DNA of 64,000 bases, from NCBI GenBank assembly GCA_963573385.1, contig CAUYLG010059051.1, positions 1 to 64,000 of the forward strand, written 5' to 3'. This DNA is from Cacajao melanocephalus (taxonomy: Eukaryota; Chordata; Mammalia; Primates; Pitheciidae). Below, piece by piece: positions 24,142 to 36,061 of the stretch (the first letter of the stretch is position 1; every line of letters starts with the position of its first letter). The position numbers were made by a program, and so were the translations under genes. The notes under the pieces were generated by a model, which did no database searches, was not told the DNA's origin, and saw only the letters and a list, made by a program, of their open reading frames with translations.

Positions 24142-24805
24142 TCTTTCTAAGCTGGTGCTCACCGGGAGAAGGCCATGTTTAGTTCGAGGGCCAAGATCAT
24201 GAAGCCCAACGGCGAGACGGCAGATGAGTTTGAGTCCAGCACCTCCCAGGGTCTTCTGGAGCTGGAGATGAACTCGGACCTCAAGGCTCAGCTCATGGAG
24301 CTGAATATTACAGCAGCCAAGCAAACTGAAGTTGGTGGTGGTCAGAAAGCTATCATCATCTTTGTTCCCGTTCCTCCACTGAAATCTTTCCAGAAAATCC
24401 AAGTCTGGCTACTGTGTGAATTGGAGAAAAAGTTCAGTGGAAAGCATGTTGTCTTTATCATTCAGAGGAGAATTCTGCCTAAGCCAATTCAAAAAAAACC
24501 ATACAAAAAATAAGAAAAGTGTCCCAGGAGGGTACTCTGACAGCCATGCACAATGCAATGCTTAAGAACCTGGTCTTCCCAAGTGAAATTGTGGGCAAGA
24601 GAATCCACATGAAACGGGATGGCAGCAGCTCATAAAGGTTCATTTGGACAAAGCCCAGCAGAACAGTGTGGAACACAGGTTGAAACTCTTTCTGGTGCCT
24701 ATAAGAAGCTCACAGGCAAAGACGTTAATTTTGAATTCCCAGAGTGTCAATTGTAAACAAAAATGACTAAATAAAAATACATTCACAGTTAAAAAAAAAA
24801 AAAAG
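24142..24805 (+). pseudogene. Processed pseudogene of ribosomal protein S7 (RPS7)
   Basis: An intronless copy of the whole RPS7 mRNA: the 5' end CTCTTTCTAAGC, the start codon at 24175, the coding region, a 3' UTR with aataaa near 24771, and an A tail ending near 24805. The frame begins [14 protein letters not shown] and tracks RPS7 (40S small-subunit protein, 194 residues) with many substitutions for about 100 residues. An extra base in an A-run near 24490 shifts the frame and gives TAA at 24511. Further one-base losses near 24520, 24532 and 24630 follow. Flanking direct repeats (ttaaaaagcagc at about 24130-24141 and 24806-24817) show LINE-1-mediated insertion. It lies antisense to STX18 and has no promoter of its own visible. 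Confidence 0.95.
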
Positions 24806-24817
24806 TTAAAAAGCAGC

Positions 24818-25540
24818 AGCTAGCAAGAAAAGTATATGATTCTCCTACTCCCTCATGTTCTAGCTTGGAAAGGAAGCATTCAATATTTACTGCATGCTTA
24901 CCACTGACTGGTCACAGCGCCACAGAGGCAACCTCAGAACAAATGACCTTGGCTATCCTAATACAAAAGTAAAAGGTATTCTGAGTCCACATACAGGATG
25001 TTTTAAACTTCAATACTAGCTGGCCTTCCATCCCTGCTCAGGAGAATTATTAATCACCATTAAATAAAAGGGATAATGGCTGACACACACACCCGCCCCC
25101 GCCCCCCAACCAGTGCACAGGACACCAAAGTGCCCGTGTGAAAAGCACCTGCTTTTAGGACTTCAACTTAGGGCTCATATCTGAAACCACTGCTATTTTG
25201 TTTTTGTTTTTTGTCTGTTTGTGGTGTCTTAAGTATGTCATACATATGGACTTCACCATATCCCCCATTTTTGCTTCTCTAGAATACAACAACCTATCTC
25301 TTTGAACTATCCCTTCTTGCCTCCCATTTATGGTACATATCCTATATTTCACTTGAGATCATCCCAAGAGTTTGGTGAAAATCTTGTTTTTTTGTGTGTG
25401 TTGAACAAAGAAACATCACTTTAATTATACATAAAATAAACATATGAAGTTTGTTACTTGGAGAACCAGGAGTGCCAGATCCTAAAATGTCAGGATTATT
25501 TTGAAGTTAACAAGAAGGAGCTGCTGTGTAACAACAAAAA
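24818..25540. other. Unique intronic sequence
   Basis: Only a short CA/C-rich tract at 25083-25110 stands out. Confidence 0.5.
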
Positions 25541-25541
25541 C

Positions 25542-26538
25542 TTTTTTTTCCTTCAACTTTTAAGTTCAGGGGTACATGTGCAGGATGTGCGGATATGTTA
25601 CATAGGTAAATGTGTGCGATGATGGTTTGCTGCACAGATCATCCTATAACCTAGGTATTAAGCCCAGCATCCATTAGTTCTTCCTTCTGATGCTCTCCCT
25701 CCCCACAGACCCCACTTCAACAGTCCCCAGTGTGTGTTGGTCCCCTACCATGTCTCCATGTGTTCTCATCATTCAGCTCTCACTTATAAGTAAGAACAGG
25801 CAGTGTTTGGTTTTCTGTTCTTTTATCAGTTTGCTGAGGATAATGGCTTCCAAATCCAACCATGTCCCTGCAAAGGACATGATCATCCTCTTTATGGCTG
25901 CATAGTATTCCATGGTGCATATGTACCACATTTTCTATATCCAGTCTATCACTGACGTGCATTTAGGTTGATTCTATGTCTTTCCTATTGTGACTAATGC
26001 TGCAATGAACATATGCATGCATGTACCTTTATAACAGAATTATTTATATTTTCTTTGGGTAGATATCCAGTAATGGGATTGCTGGCTCAAATGGTATTTC
26101 TGCCCCTAGTTCTTTGAGGAATCGCCACATTGTCTTCCACAATGGTTGAACTAATTTACACTCCCAGCAACAGTGTAAAAGCGTTCCTTTTCCTCTGCAA
26201 CCTCACCAGCATCTGTTGTTTTTTGACTTTTTAATAATCACCATTCTGAATGGCATGAGATGGTATCATTGTGGTTTTGATTTGCATTTTTCTAATCATC
26301 GATGATGTTGAGCTTTTTATCATGTTTGTTGGCCACATGTATATCTTCTTTTGAGAAGTGTCTGTACATGTCCTTTGCCCACTTTTTAAAGGGTTTTTTT
26401 TTCTTGTAAATTTGTTTAAGTTCCTTGTAGACTCTGGATATTAGACTCTTGTCAGATGGACAGATCACAAAAATTTTCTCCCATTCTGTAGGCTGTCTTG
26501 TAACAAAAATTTTCTCCCATTCTGTAGGCTGTCTTGTA
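25542..26538 (-). mobile_element. 5'-truncated L1 3' end (minus) with duplicated 5' tip
   Basis: From poly-T at 25542 through aagttcaggggtacatgtgcagg, cactcccagcaacagtg, tggtatcattgtggttttgatttgc and gactctggatattagac: the L1 3' UTR and ORF2 end. Target repeats aacaaaaac (25533) and aacaaaaat (26538). The last 36 bases are present twice (26467-26502 and 26503-26538). Confidence 0.93.
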
Positions 26539-26548
26539 ACAAAAATTT

Positions 26549-27475
26549 AACTTGGAGTCAAAAGACCCTGATTTAAATGGGGTTTCGCTTACAATCCAGC
26601 CATATTTTAGACAAATAATAAACAATAAGTATAATAAATATGTTAAAATTAGTAAGTGTGTTAGCAAAGTATGGTAAGTGGTGATAAGAGTATTAGACAA
26701 AAAGTAAAAGTAAAGCAAGGTAAGGGAAATATAGGAGGAGTGTAGGGAAAGAGGTGAATTCTAATTTTCAATAGGATGGTCAGGATGAACTTACTGAAAA
26801 GATGACATATAAGAAAATGTTTGAAGGAGAAGTAAAAGTTAAGCAGGCGGATACTTCCAGGCAAATGCTTGGGGAAAATCATTTCAAGCAGAGGAAACAA
26901 TAAGTACAAAGGCCCTAAGACAGGTGTGTATCAAGCATGTGTGATTAACAGCAAGGAGACTGAGTGTCTATAAGATACTCAGGTAGCAGAAATAACATTG
27001 GGTAGGTAGACATCTATATGTTTCTAAATGTAGGGTTTCAAAGAGAACTCTGACCTGGAAATAGAAATCTGGGGGTTATCGGACTACAGAGAATATTTAG
27101 AGCTATGGGGCTGAAGGAAATCACCATTTGTCATTTTATGAGCATTTTATAATGGGTGCCTAGTATGTGTCAACTGTATGCCAAGGAGAGAGACAGAAAG
27201 AGAAACGCAGCTTCACAAAATATTCTGCTAGTTTAACTTTAGTTTAACCAAAGCAATAGACGAAGGCAGGGGAAGAGAAACACAGATTATCCCTGGTCAT
27301 AGGTTTTTTAAAAACAATTAGTCAAAGACAGTTAAAGAAAAAAGATTGTGTGTAAAATATAAGTAATCTTAAATTTGGTTCTTAATCTAGGTGATTAACT
27401 GCAGGCACCTGCTAAATGTCTCAGACCCTCCTTGTTAAATCATTCACTAACATTCTTTTCATCAATCTGTCCATC
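26549..27475. other. Ancient unassigned repeat and unique sequence
   Basis: About 26680-26960 (gatggtcaggatgaacttactg, ttccaggcaaatgc, aagtacaaaggccctaagacagg) is of the same ancient mammalian repeat type as 53195-53660. I cannot name the family with confidence. Confidence 0.4.
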
Positions 27476-27492
27476 AAGAAATCCATGACATG

Positions 27493-28201
27493 TGATTATT
27501 AGAAAGACGGGAAAGAACAAATGCTGGCAAGGCTGTGGAGAAACAGAAACACTTTTGCACTGTTGGTGGGAGTGTAAATTAGTTCAACCATTATGGAAGA
27601 CAGTATGGAGATTCCTCAAGAATCTAGAACCAGAAATACCATTTGACCTAGCAATCCCATTACTGGGTGTATACCCAAAGGATTATAAATCATTCTACTA
27701 TAAAGACACATGGACATGTATGTTTATTACAGCACTATTTACAATAGCAAAGACATGAAACCAACCCAAATGCCCATCAGCGATAGACTGGATAAAGAAA
27801 ATGTGGTATATATACACCACGGAATACTATGCAGCCACAAAAAAGAATGAGATCATGTCCTTTCCATAGACATGGATGAAGCTGGAAGCCATCATTCTCA
27901 GCAAACTAACACAGAAACAGAAAACTAAACACCACATGTTCTCACTCATAAGTGGGAGTTGAACAATAAGAACACATGGACACAGGAAAGGGAACATCAT
28001 ACACTGGGGCCTGACGTGGGGCGGGGGGCAAAGGGGAGGGAGAACATTAGGACAAATACCTAAGGCACACAGGGCTTAAAACCTGTATGACAGGCTGATA
28101 GCTTCAGCAAACCACCATGGCACATGTATACCTACGTAGCAAACGTGCACATTCTGCACATATATACCAGAACTTAAAGTAAAATTTTAAAAATTTTAAA
28201 A
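27493..28201 (+). mobile_element. 5'-truncated L1 3' end (L1PA/L1PB-like)
   Basis: The frame at 27492-27758 reads L1 ORF2 C-terminal sequence ([36 protein letters not shown]). It is followed by the 3' UTR with a G-rich tract and a short A tail. Target duplications aagaaatccatgacatg (27476-27492) and aagaaatccatgccatg (28202-28218) differ at one base. Not coding-competent. Confidence 0.95.
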
Positions 28202-28333
28202 AAGAAATCCATGCCATGGCTTGAATGTGGGTTGGAAGATGAATTAAAGCTACAGTGCATTATGGCAGTTTCAAAGAGGAATGTAGCTTGTCCAGCCTAT
28301 ACTAATGTGGACCCTCACAGTTCCTTGTGCTAG

Positions 28334-28471
28334 CAATGCTTTATCAAAGACTTCATATGACGGTTATGTTTTTTTCTGTGCAACTGAACACTTGATTTTT
28401 ATCAATGCTTTATCAAAGACTTCATATGACAGTTATGTTTTGTTCTGTGCAACTGAACACTTGATTTTTAT
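28334..28471. repeat. 69-bp tandem duplication (two copies)
   Basis: Units 28334-28402 and 28403-28471 both begin caatgctttatcaaagac and differ at about two positions (gacggtt/gacagtt, gtttttttc/gttttgttc). Unique-sequence origin. Confidence 0.95.
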
Positions 28472-28796
28472 CATAATCATTCCTAAAAATAGTGATTACA
28501 TCTCTAATACATGAGCTGAATATTAATTGTAAAAGAAATCTTAGGTAGGACAGCATAATTTTGATGCAATCCTAGTAGCAATTTCTGAATAGCCTTTGCT
28601 TCAATAGTTTGGAATATATATTGTTTAGGTACCCAAGGCAGCCTAGAAATATCTATTTGAATATATATGGTAGGGGAATCAATAGATCTTCTAAACCAGG
28701 GTGATAGGATATTTGTATACTAGGGCAGCTATAAGCTGAAAAATCTTAAATATGGGGCTGAAATGTGTACAATTACTAAACAACACTCATAATTAT

Positions 28797-28820
28797 TGTG
28801 TGTGTGTGTGTGTGTGCGTG
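28797..28820. repeat. (TG)n microsatellite
   Basis: About ten TG units running into cgtgagcacgtgcacg. Confidence 0.9.
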
Positions 28821-28949
28821 AGCACGTGCACGCCCCTAGGTTAGATAAGTTCCTCTTAAACATAAACTAATTCTAGCTAGCTTTGCAAAACAGGGGGAGA
28901 AGAGATTTGAAAAATACTCAGGTAATATATGAAGGATGGGTTAAAACTC

Positions 28950-29176
28950 AGGTTTTATCAACTTAAGCCCTATTGACATTTTGGGCTGGATAATTCTTTG
29001 TTTGGGGGGCAGAGGTGGGGGTGTTTGTGGGAGAGCTATACATTGTAGAATGTCTAGAAGCATCCCTGGCCTCTATCTGCTAGATGCCAGTAGCAGCCCT
29101 CTAGCTGTAATAACCAAAAATATCTCAGATATTGGCAAATATCCCCTAGAAGCAAGAGCCACTGGTTTAAATGATC
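28950..29176 (-). repeat. MER5A-like hAT transposon
   Basis: gccctattgacattttgggctggataattctttg, tagaatgtctagaagcatccctggcctct, tgctagatgccagtagca, gccactggttt: MER5A landmarks in minus orientation. Confidence 0.85.
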
Positions 29177-31329
29177 AAAACATGGGAAGGGCAAGGATAC
29201 AGCTAGCCTTTGAAACAACTAACCCAGATATTTAAAACTCCTCTAGAACTCTCTGAACTCCTACTTGTTTTGTCTGCATTTAGCCTTAATTTTCTCATTG
29301 CAGCTCAGCAATGAAAACTGGCCACCAACAGCTCTTGAGCTTTGTTTGCTGAAATCCAGGCCTTTGGCCTAAGGATAATTCTTTCTCTTAATTCCAATTT
29401 TTAAAAAAAATCTTAGGAAAGGATTCTGATTGGCCTGATTTGAGTCTCGTAGCTACCCCTGGTCTATGACCTAGAGGGTAGAAGATGCTACGGAAACACA
29501 GCAGCTTATACTGAAATCATTTGAAGCCAGAGGTGGGATCAGTACCCTAAAGAAGAAAGGTACTATTGTTGATAGAAGGGTGGTTTTGGGACCAAGAATA
29601 GGTATCCACCACAATCATCTACTGCTGATTAACAAGTGCACCATACAGCAAATAGCCAGGACATTAACAGTCCTTTATAATATCGAACTAGATTTGCTTT
29701 TCTTCATTTGAGGCATTTTTGTGAGTTAGGTACTCTAGGAAGCATGAGTTAGTAAGTAGGCAAGCAAAATACACAGCATCTATGCTTGAAGGTTTTTTTC
29801 AACAACATATCTTAAAGTGACTTTCTGAATGACATATTTAAGTAATTCACAGATGAAAACTGGGAATATTGTTACTGAATATTGCTCAAAGTTAGACATG
29901 ACAAAAAGCTGGAAGTTGGTATGTTTTGTGGGCTATTAATAAAATACACTTTTAACATGTGACTCTGCCTCCGTCAACAGAAGACCATAATTGACCAACC
30001 ATTGCTCAATTTGTGGGCTGACAGAAAACCAAATGTTTGCCCTGAAACTCCAACTGGGTTCAAGAATAAAATCCAGGAATATAATATATACATATTGAAC
30101 GAACATAAATGCATTCAATTTAGAATTTAAAAAAGGAAGCAGTCTAAGTTTTAAAATTTTAAGACTTCCCAAAGAATGAGAGGAGACAGACACAGGAAAT
30201 CCTTCCCTGGTTGTCTCTTTAGCAAATCTCAGAAATTTGGTTCTATGTTAACCAAGAAGCACCTGTACTTTGAGACTGGAGATTCAGACAGAGAATGGGC
30301 TCTGGTCTGCCCTGGATCTCAAATCTCAGCTTTGCCTTAGGCAAGCCAGAGCTCATGGGATTTCCCATTCATCTGGGATCTTCCAGTAGAAGTAGACTCA
30401 AGTGCCTGACTACAGCTTTATTCCAGAAGCATACCACTTTATCCCGCCAGGAGCCAATCATAATCAAAGGACAGAGAAAAAGGTCTGAAGAAAGGAAAGG
30501 AAAGTGTGGGGGATTTCAACCAACAGAGCTCACAGACTGCTTGGTGGAAGTCGTCCAATGGTCATGGCCCACACTGCCCTGTTCTTGGATCTTATGGTTG
30601 CTTTTACAAGCCACATTCCCTGGTAAGCAACATAAAGGTATAGTAATATTTCAAAGGTCATAAGTAGATTATTTAAATGTGACACATTGAAAATCTCTAA
30701 AATCAAAAGCTAGTAAAAATCACACTGCTGCATTTTAAACAGATACCCAACAAAACAGCATGGCCAATGACATTTTTAATGCTGAGTAAAAACTACGCCA
30801 GCACTCAATCTTTATAGCAAATCCAGAGGTCTGGGATATCTCCTTGCTAATGCAGTAATGACTTGCCAGTTGACTGTGATAAGACAATCATAAACTTCTA
30901 TTTTTTCTTATAAAGACTGATGTTCCATCACTGCTTTTATAAATGACATGATTTCTTCCCCTTTTAACCTGAGGGTAGGAGTGTGATGAAGACATTGAGG
31001 ACCTTAGCGGGTATAAGGACATGCAATTACTAAGAGTCAATACTGGAGAAAGAACTGTTGAGAGGGTGCCTTCCACTGCAGGAGAGAATCCAGCCTAAAG
31101 GAGACACGATCATCAACCACACACTTCAAAATCCCCATGGCCAGGACTTGTATATTATGGCTTCCCTGTATCAAGCAGCACCTTGAAAGTAGTAAGTGTT
31201 CAACACTGTTTATTGACTATTTCTGCAAGGATTCTCTATAAATTAGGAAGAAAAAGAGATACGTAGATATATGAATCAGAAAAATGTTTCTCAGTCTTCT
31301 CACTGCAGATAGGGAAAGGAGTTGCATAA
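29177..31329. other. Unique intronic sequence
   Basis: No repeat recognised. A 122-residue plus frame at 30295-30663 has no domain, codon pattern or splice context that supports coding. Confidence 0.5.
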
Positions 31330-31641
31330 AAATTGCCATAAGAATGGCTGGGCGCGGTGGCTCACACCTACAATCCCAGCACTTTGGGAGGCCGAGGCGG
31401 GCAGTACAGGAGATCAAGATCTTCCTGGCCAACACGATAAAACCCCATCTCCACTAAAAATACAAAAAATTAGACGGGCGTGGTGGCACACACCTGTAGT
31501 CCCAGCTACTTGGGAGGCTGAGGCCAGAGAATCACTTGAACCTGGGAGGCGGAGGTTATAGTGAGCCTAGATCGTGCCACTGCCCTCCAGCCTGGACGAC
31601 AGAGCAAGACTACATCTCAAAAAAAAAAAAAATGCCATAAG
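31330..31641 (+). mobile_element. Full dimeric Alu with target duplications
   Basis: Starts ggctgggcgcggtggctcac at 31346 and ends in A14 near 31632. Flanks aattgccataag and aaatgccataag are the target-site repeat. Confidence 0.95.
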
Positions 31642-31889
31642 TAAAGCAATCAAGTTGTTAAGCACAGCAACAGATAGTGCTGCTTCAATGGAAAATGGCG
31701 ACTTCATAAATAAAATTCATTCTATCGTTGGTCTCATTAAAAAAATTTAAAGTGAGAAATTTTTTAAAAAGTTCTATTTTTCAGTTATCTGGTTATGGCA
31801 AAAAAGAGTTATGTGTTATTTAGATGTGATTCCTACTAACTTTTAAGGATCCTTCACTCCTACCTTTCAATACCAAGAACCCTGAATGG

Positions 31890-32060
31890 ATGATCCTGCT
31901 CTGTTCTCATTCAGTCAACGAGGAGCAAGTGGCTGTCACAAGCCAGGCACTGTGTTTGAAGCAGTAACACAATGGTATAACATTCATCTAGTCTTTGATC
32001 TGAAGGAGCTTACAGTCTAGTGGAAGTGGCATAAACAGGTTAATCAACGAATATAAAATC
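31890..32060 (+). repeat. Ancient interspersed repeat (unassigned)
   Basis: caagccaggcactgtgtttg ... aaggagcttacagtctagtgg is a widespread mammalian fossil motif also hinted at 21475-21550 and 42885-43010. Family not named. Confidence 0.4.
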
Positions 32061-32133
32061 CAAACCAACAAAGGAGGTACCCATACATTAGATAATGAAA
32101 GCAGGAACCAGGAGGGAGCTCTGGTCTGTGGGG

Positions 32134-32139
<6 letters not shown>

Positions 32140-32173
<34 letters not shown>
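32140..32173. repeat. (AG)n microsatellite
   Basis: About 17 AG units after an A8 run. Likely length-polymorphic. Confidence 0.95.
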
Positions 32174-32175
<2 letters not shown>

Positions 32176-35100
32176 AAGAAAGAATCAAGACGCTTTCTTT
32201 GGATCAGATAAGGGGGTAAATGAGAGAGGATCCAAAAAGTCTCTCAAGTTCCTAGTTAAGAAGACTAATCCTTTGCCTTCTCCATGAAGATCCTAAGAAG
32301 CATACAATGAAGGCTCATTATAACAATAGCTACAAAAACTATGGGGACAGGAAGGATGGAAGAAAATCATATTATCCAAGTGTTCACAAGTAAAGTCTCA
32401 TGGAAACATTCAACATAAGGTACTTGTAATTTTAAGTTTCATTTTCTCCATGTAATTCTCAGAAAGTATATTCACGTAACCAAATAAAACTACTTCTCTC
32501 CCTCAATGACAAAGTCCTTAAAAGTTCCAAAGGATTGTGAGACCTAAATGAATACAACTTTAAAAAATAATAAAATAATAATTTAACATACTAGGAATGT
32601 TTGTAAAATTTCTAGAAAAGTTTATGGTCTAATATGCAATGATCACTTCTAATAAATACCTCAAAACATTTGTTTCCAATGCTAATTATAATGTTAATAA
32701 CCGTGAATACTAAATAATGGGAAAAAAGAGCAGTTTTAAAAATTGTGTCATCTTTTGTTTGCTTCGTGTTTTAAGAAAAACTTGAATAGCCAAGGTTCCT
32801 GGAAAAAATTTAAATACTTTGAACTGGCTGTAGTGGCTCATGGTAATTCTCACTCAAAGATTCATCAGATCATAAATTGACTTTATTAAGAGAAATAATT
32901 TGAAGTGGACTTTGAATATATACACTGTATCTTATACTGGATACCAGTCTGATTAGTAAATGCAATAAAAATGTGTAAATAGAAAAAAACTATACGACAT
33001 ATTTTATAAAAGAGAGACAAATGTGCTTTAGCAGTCTACACATATTTTTGAGACATTAAGTGTACAAAGCAACTGGAAATTACCTATAGTTTTCTAAATT
33101 TAAAAGGAAAATAAATTATTTTTTTCTAGCACATAAAAAAAAGTTATAGTCAGCAGCAACATTTTAAAGGCTACTTAAAAAAAATACTATTCACTGGTAA
33201 ATCGCCTCCCCCACCCCATGCAGTCTTTTCGCCAGTGCAAATTATTGATTTGCAGACAAGAGTCAGTATTCCAAAAACAGCATCTGATTACAGCATAAGC
33301 TATAACTGATACAGAAGCTTTTGTGATGAGAAAAGGTAGTATCTCAAATCTAAGAAGGTAAAACACCAAGTAGCAAAAATGAATCCTTTAAGGACTATCA
33401 AACCAAACAAAAAATAAAATTAGATATAAATTCAAGTTTTAGACTGTGGTCAATTGAGGTCTAGACAAAACCCTATGTTTGTTCACTGCCTAGTCTCCAG
33501 TCTGCTCCAAGTTTGAAAAGGTAATTGAACACAGTCTATAATTACTGGATTAGACACAGATGGGCTCTGTACATTTCAGGGGGAAAAAAGCACTGTTTTG
33601 ATTCATTTTATGATTGCCTGTAAGGTCAGACTTTTCAAAATGTACTTTCATCTGTTAAATGGTTTCTCAAATTCCCGGGGGTATATCTTCAATAACTGTG
33701 ATGTTTTAAGCAATTTGGGCCTATCAGATCCTGTCTTTGAATATAACTAGCTGCCCATTTTCTAGTATTAAAAATGTGCATGTAGGTTAATTGCTACATC
33801 TCTTACATATTTTCTGAAGTTGCAGTTTTGGAGGAAAAAATTGAAAAATTATGCCTCTTTTCCGACAGGAATTGGCCATATTGATGAAGATTTTCACATT
33901 AAAAAAAATCTTTAGCTATATCCAAAGTCCATGAAAAATATTTTCTGACCCACTCAAGTGAAAAACAGAAACGAGGAAACATCAACATTCTGCATTTAAG
34001 TTGTAAGAAAAATAATCTTAAGATATCTTGCAACCAAGTAATTTATAAAACAATATATTCTTTGCTAAAGTGCTACGCATTTTTATTTAATGACTATAAA
34101 CGAATAGGAAATATTTTGTCTGTGCTAACATTAAAAAGTAAAACTATTTTCCAATCTAAAAAAAAGAAAAACTCTAAACATAACATTCTATATCACTTAC
34201 AATAATAATGGTGTTGTTATATAGCAATGTATTACAAATTCATAGTGAAAAATACTGTCTAACTTGGAGAATTCAGTATTTGGTCCCTTCAGTGTAGTAC
34301 GTATCTTATTTCCAAACATCCCATATTAAAACAATTTATGCAATAGCACTATACACAAAATTTTCATGAACATTTGTGGCATACTCAGTAGAATCGGTTA
34401 AAATGCCACAAAGAGTCTTTTTTGCTTAGCATACTTTATCACAGAAGCTGGTTCTCAGGCTTTAGATTTGGTCAAAGGAGCTCCTGACTCTATCAAACAA
34501 TCCTTTGGAAAGTAGCTACAGAATTTCCAAGAATGTTCTGTACCAGCGGTATTGAGGCTCGTAAGTACATTCTTCCCCTTATTCCTACCCATATAATGGC
34601 ATTAGGTGTTTCTATTTTTTCAAAATCTCCTTTCCAATTATAGCTTCATTTTCTATTCCCAAAATTCACTTTAGCTGGCTACTGTGATACTGAATAGAAA
34701 CACCCCAACATCAGAAAAATAAAAATAGGAAGACAGTATAGAATAAAGAATAATCCCAAAAAGGTTCATATATTTTAGGAAGTTGGTTTTTTGTTGGTGT
34801 TGTGTTTTCACACATAAGGAAAGGGGGAATTTATGGTCACATAATTAAAACCTAAGTTGATATTCTTCATGAAGTGACATATGTATGTAGAAAGCATTAT
34901 TATTAAAACAAAAAGATTTATAACCATGTTCCAGAAAATCTAGCAATTTTACGAACACTCTTTAAAAAATGTGTAAATGTGATTTACTTATAATCTCTTC
35001 TTATCACAAAACCAAGGAGTTTGTAAACCACACAGATAATCTTGTGTTTTTAAGAAACACTAATTTGAAAAGATAATATTTTACAGAGACAAATGTTTAT

Positions 35101-35739
35101 ATCAGTACCTACTTGAATACAGCAATCATTCCCTTTATAAGCATTCTTATGAAATGCTGCAAATATAATGATCTCACATGCGCTACAGAAATGGCTTTAA
35201 AAATTAAAAATCTATAATAAATGTGTTATATCTTTACGTAAAATGAACATCTGCCCCTATTTATATTTCAGATATACATGGATTTTCTTATAATGGTTTG
35301 CTAAACATAAGATATACTTGTATTAAGTGACTAAAAGCACAAAGAACCATGTAAATGCTGTAGAAAATTATTAACAATTTCCATCTTTACTCTTCTTAGA
35401 GCTCATGCACAAAGCCAAGATAATATCAAAATAAGGCATTTGTATAGAAAACTATGACAGGACTTTGGCCTTGTTATTGTGCTATTTAATTCTTTCTTTG
35501 AAAGGTTGTATATAAACTGAGTGCAACAAGCCAATCTAAATGGTAAAACTGCCAAGGGAAAAAAGTTTCTCTAAGTAAATCTATTTGTGAATTTAAATGT
35601 GAGTTTTATAGGACTGGTTATCAAAAATTATGCCTTAATGTAGATTATAAACACATCACTACTTAAGAAAACATAAGGGTTTAAAAAAAAAAGATATACA
35701 GGCTATAAATCAATTCCTTCCTTCCTCTCTCTTTTCTTT
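32174..35739. other. 3.5-kb AT-rich block without recognised repeats
   Basis: Apart from a faint Alu-start-like stretch near 32821-32842 I see no transposon sequence and no credible exon. Confidence 0.5.

Positions 35740-36061
<322 letters not shown>

Noticed and set aside
24175..24510. 112-residue RPS7-like frame as a gene
   Set aside because: Frameshifts, premature stop, A tail and target duplications show a processed pseudogene.
27492..27758. 88-residue frame with reverse-transcriptase-like composition
   Set aside because: It is the C-terminal remnant of L1 ORF2 in a 5'-truncated, non-functional copy.
30295..30663. 122-residue plus-strand open frame
   Set aside because: No recognisable domain and no splice or promoter context. 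Such lengths occur by chance in 64 kb.
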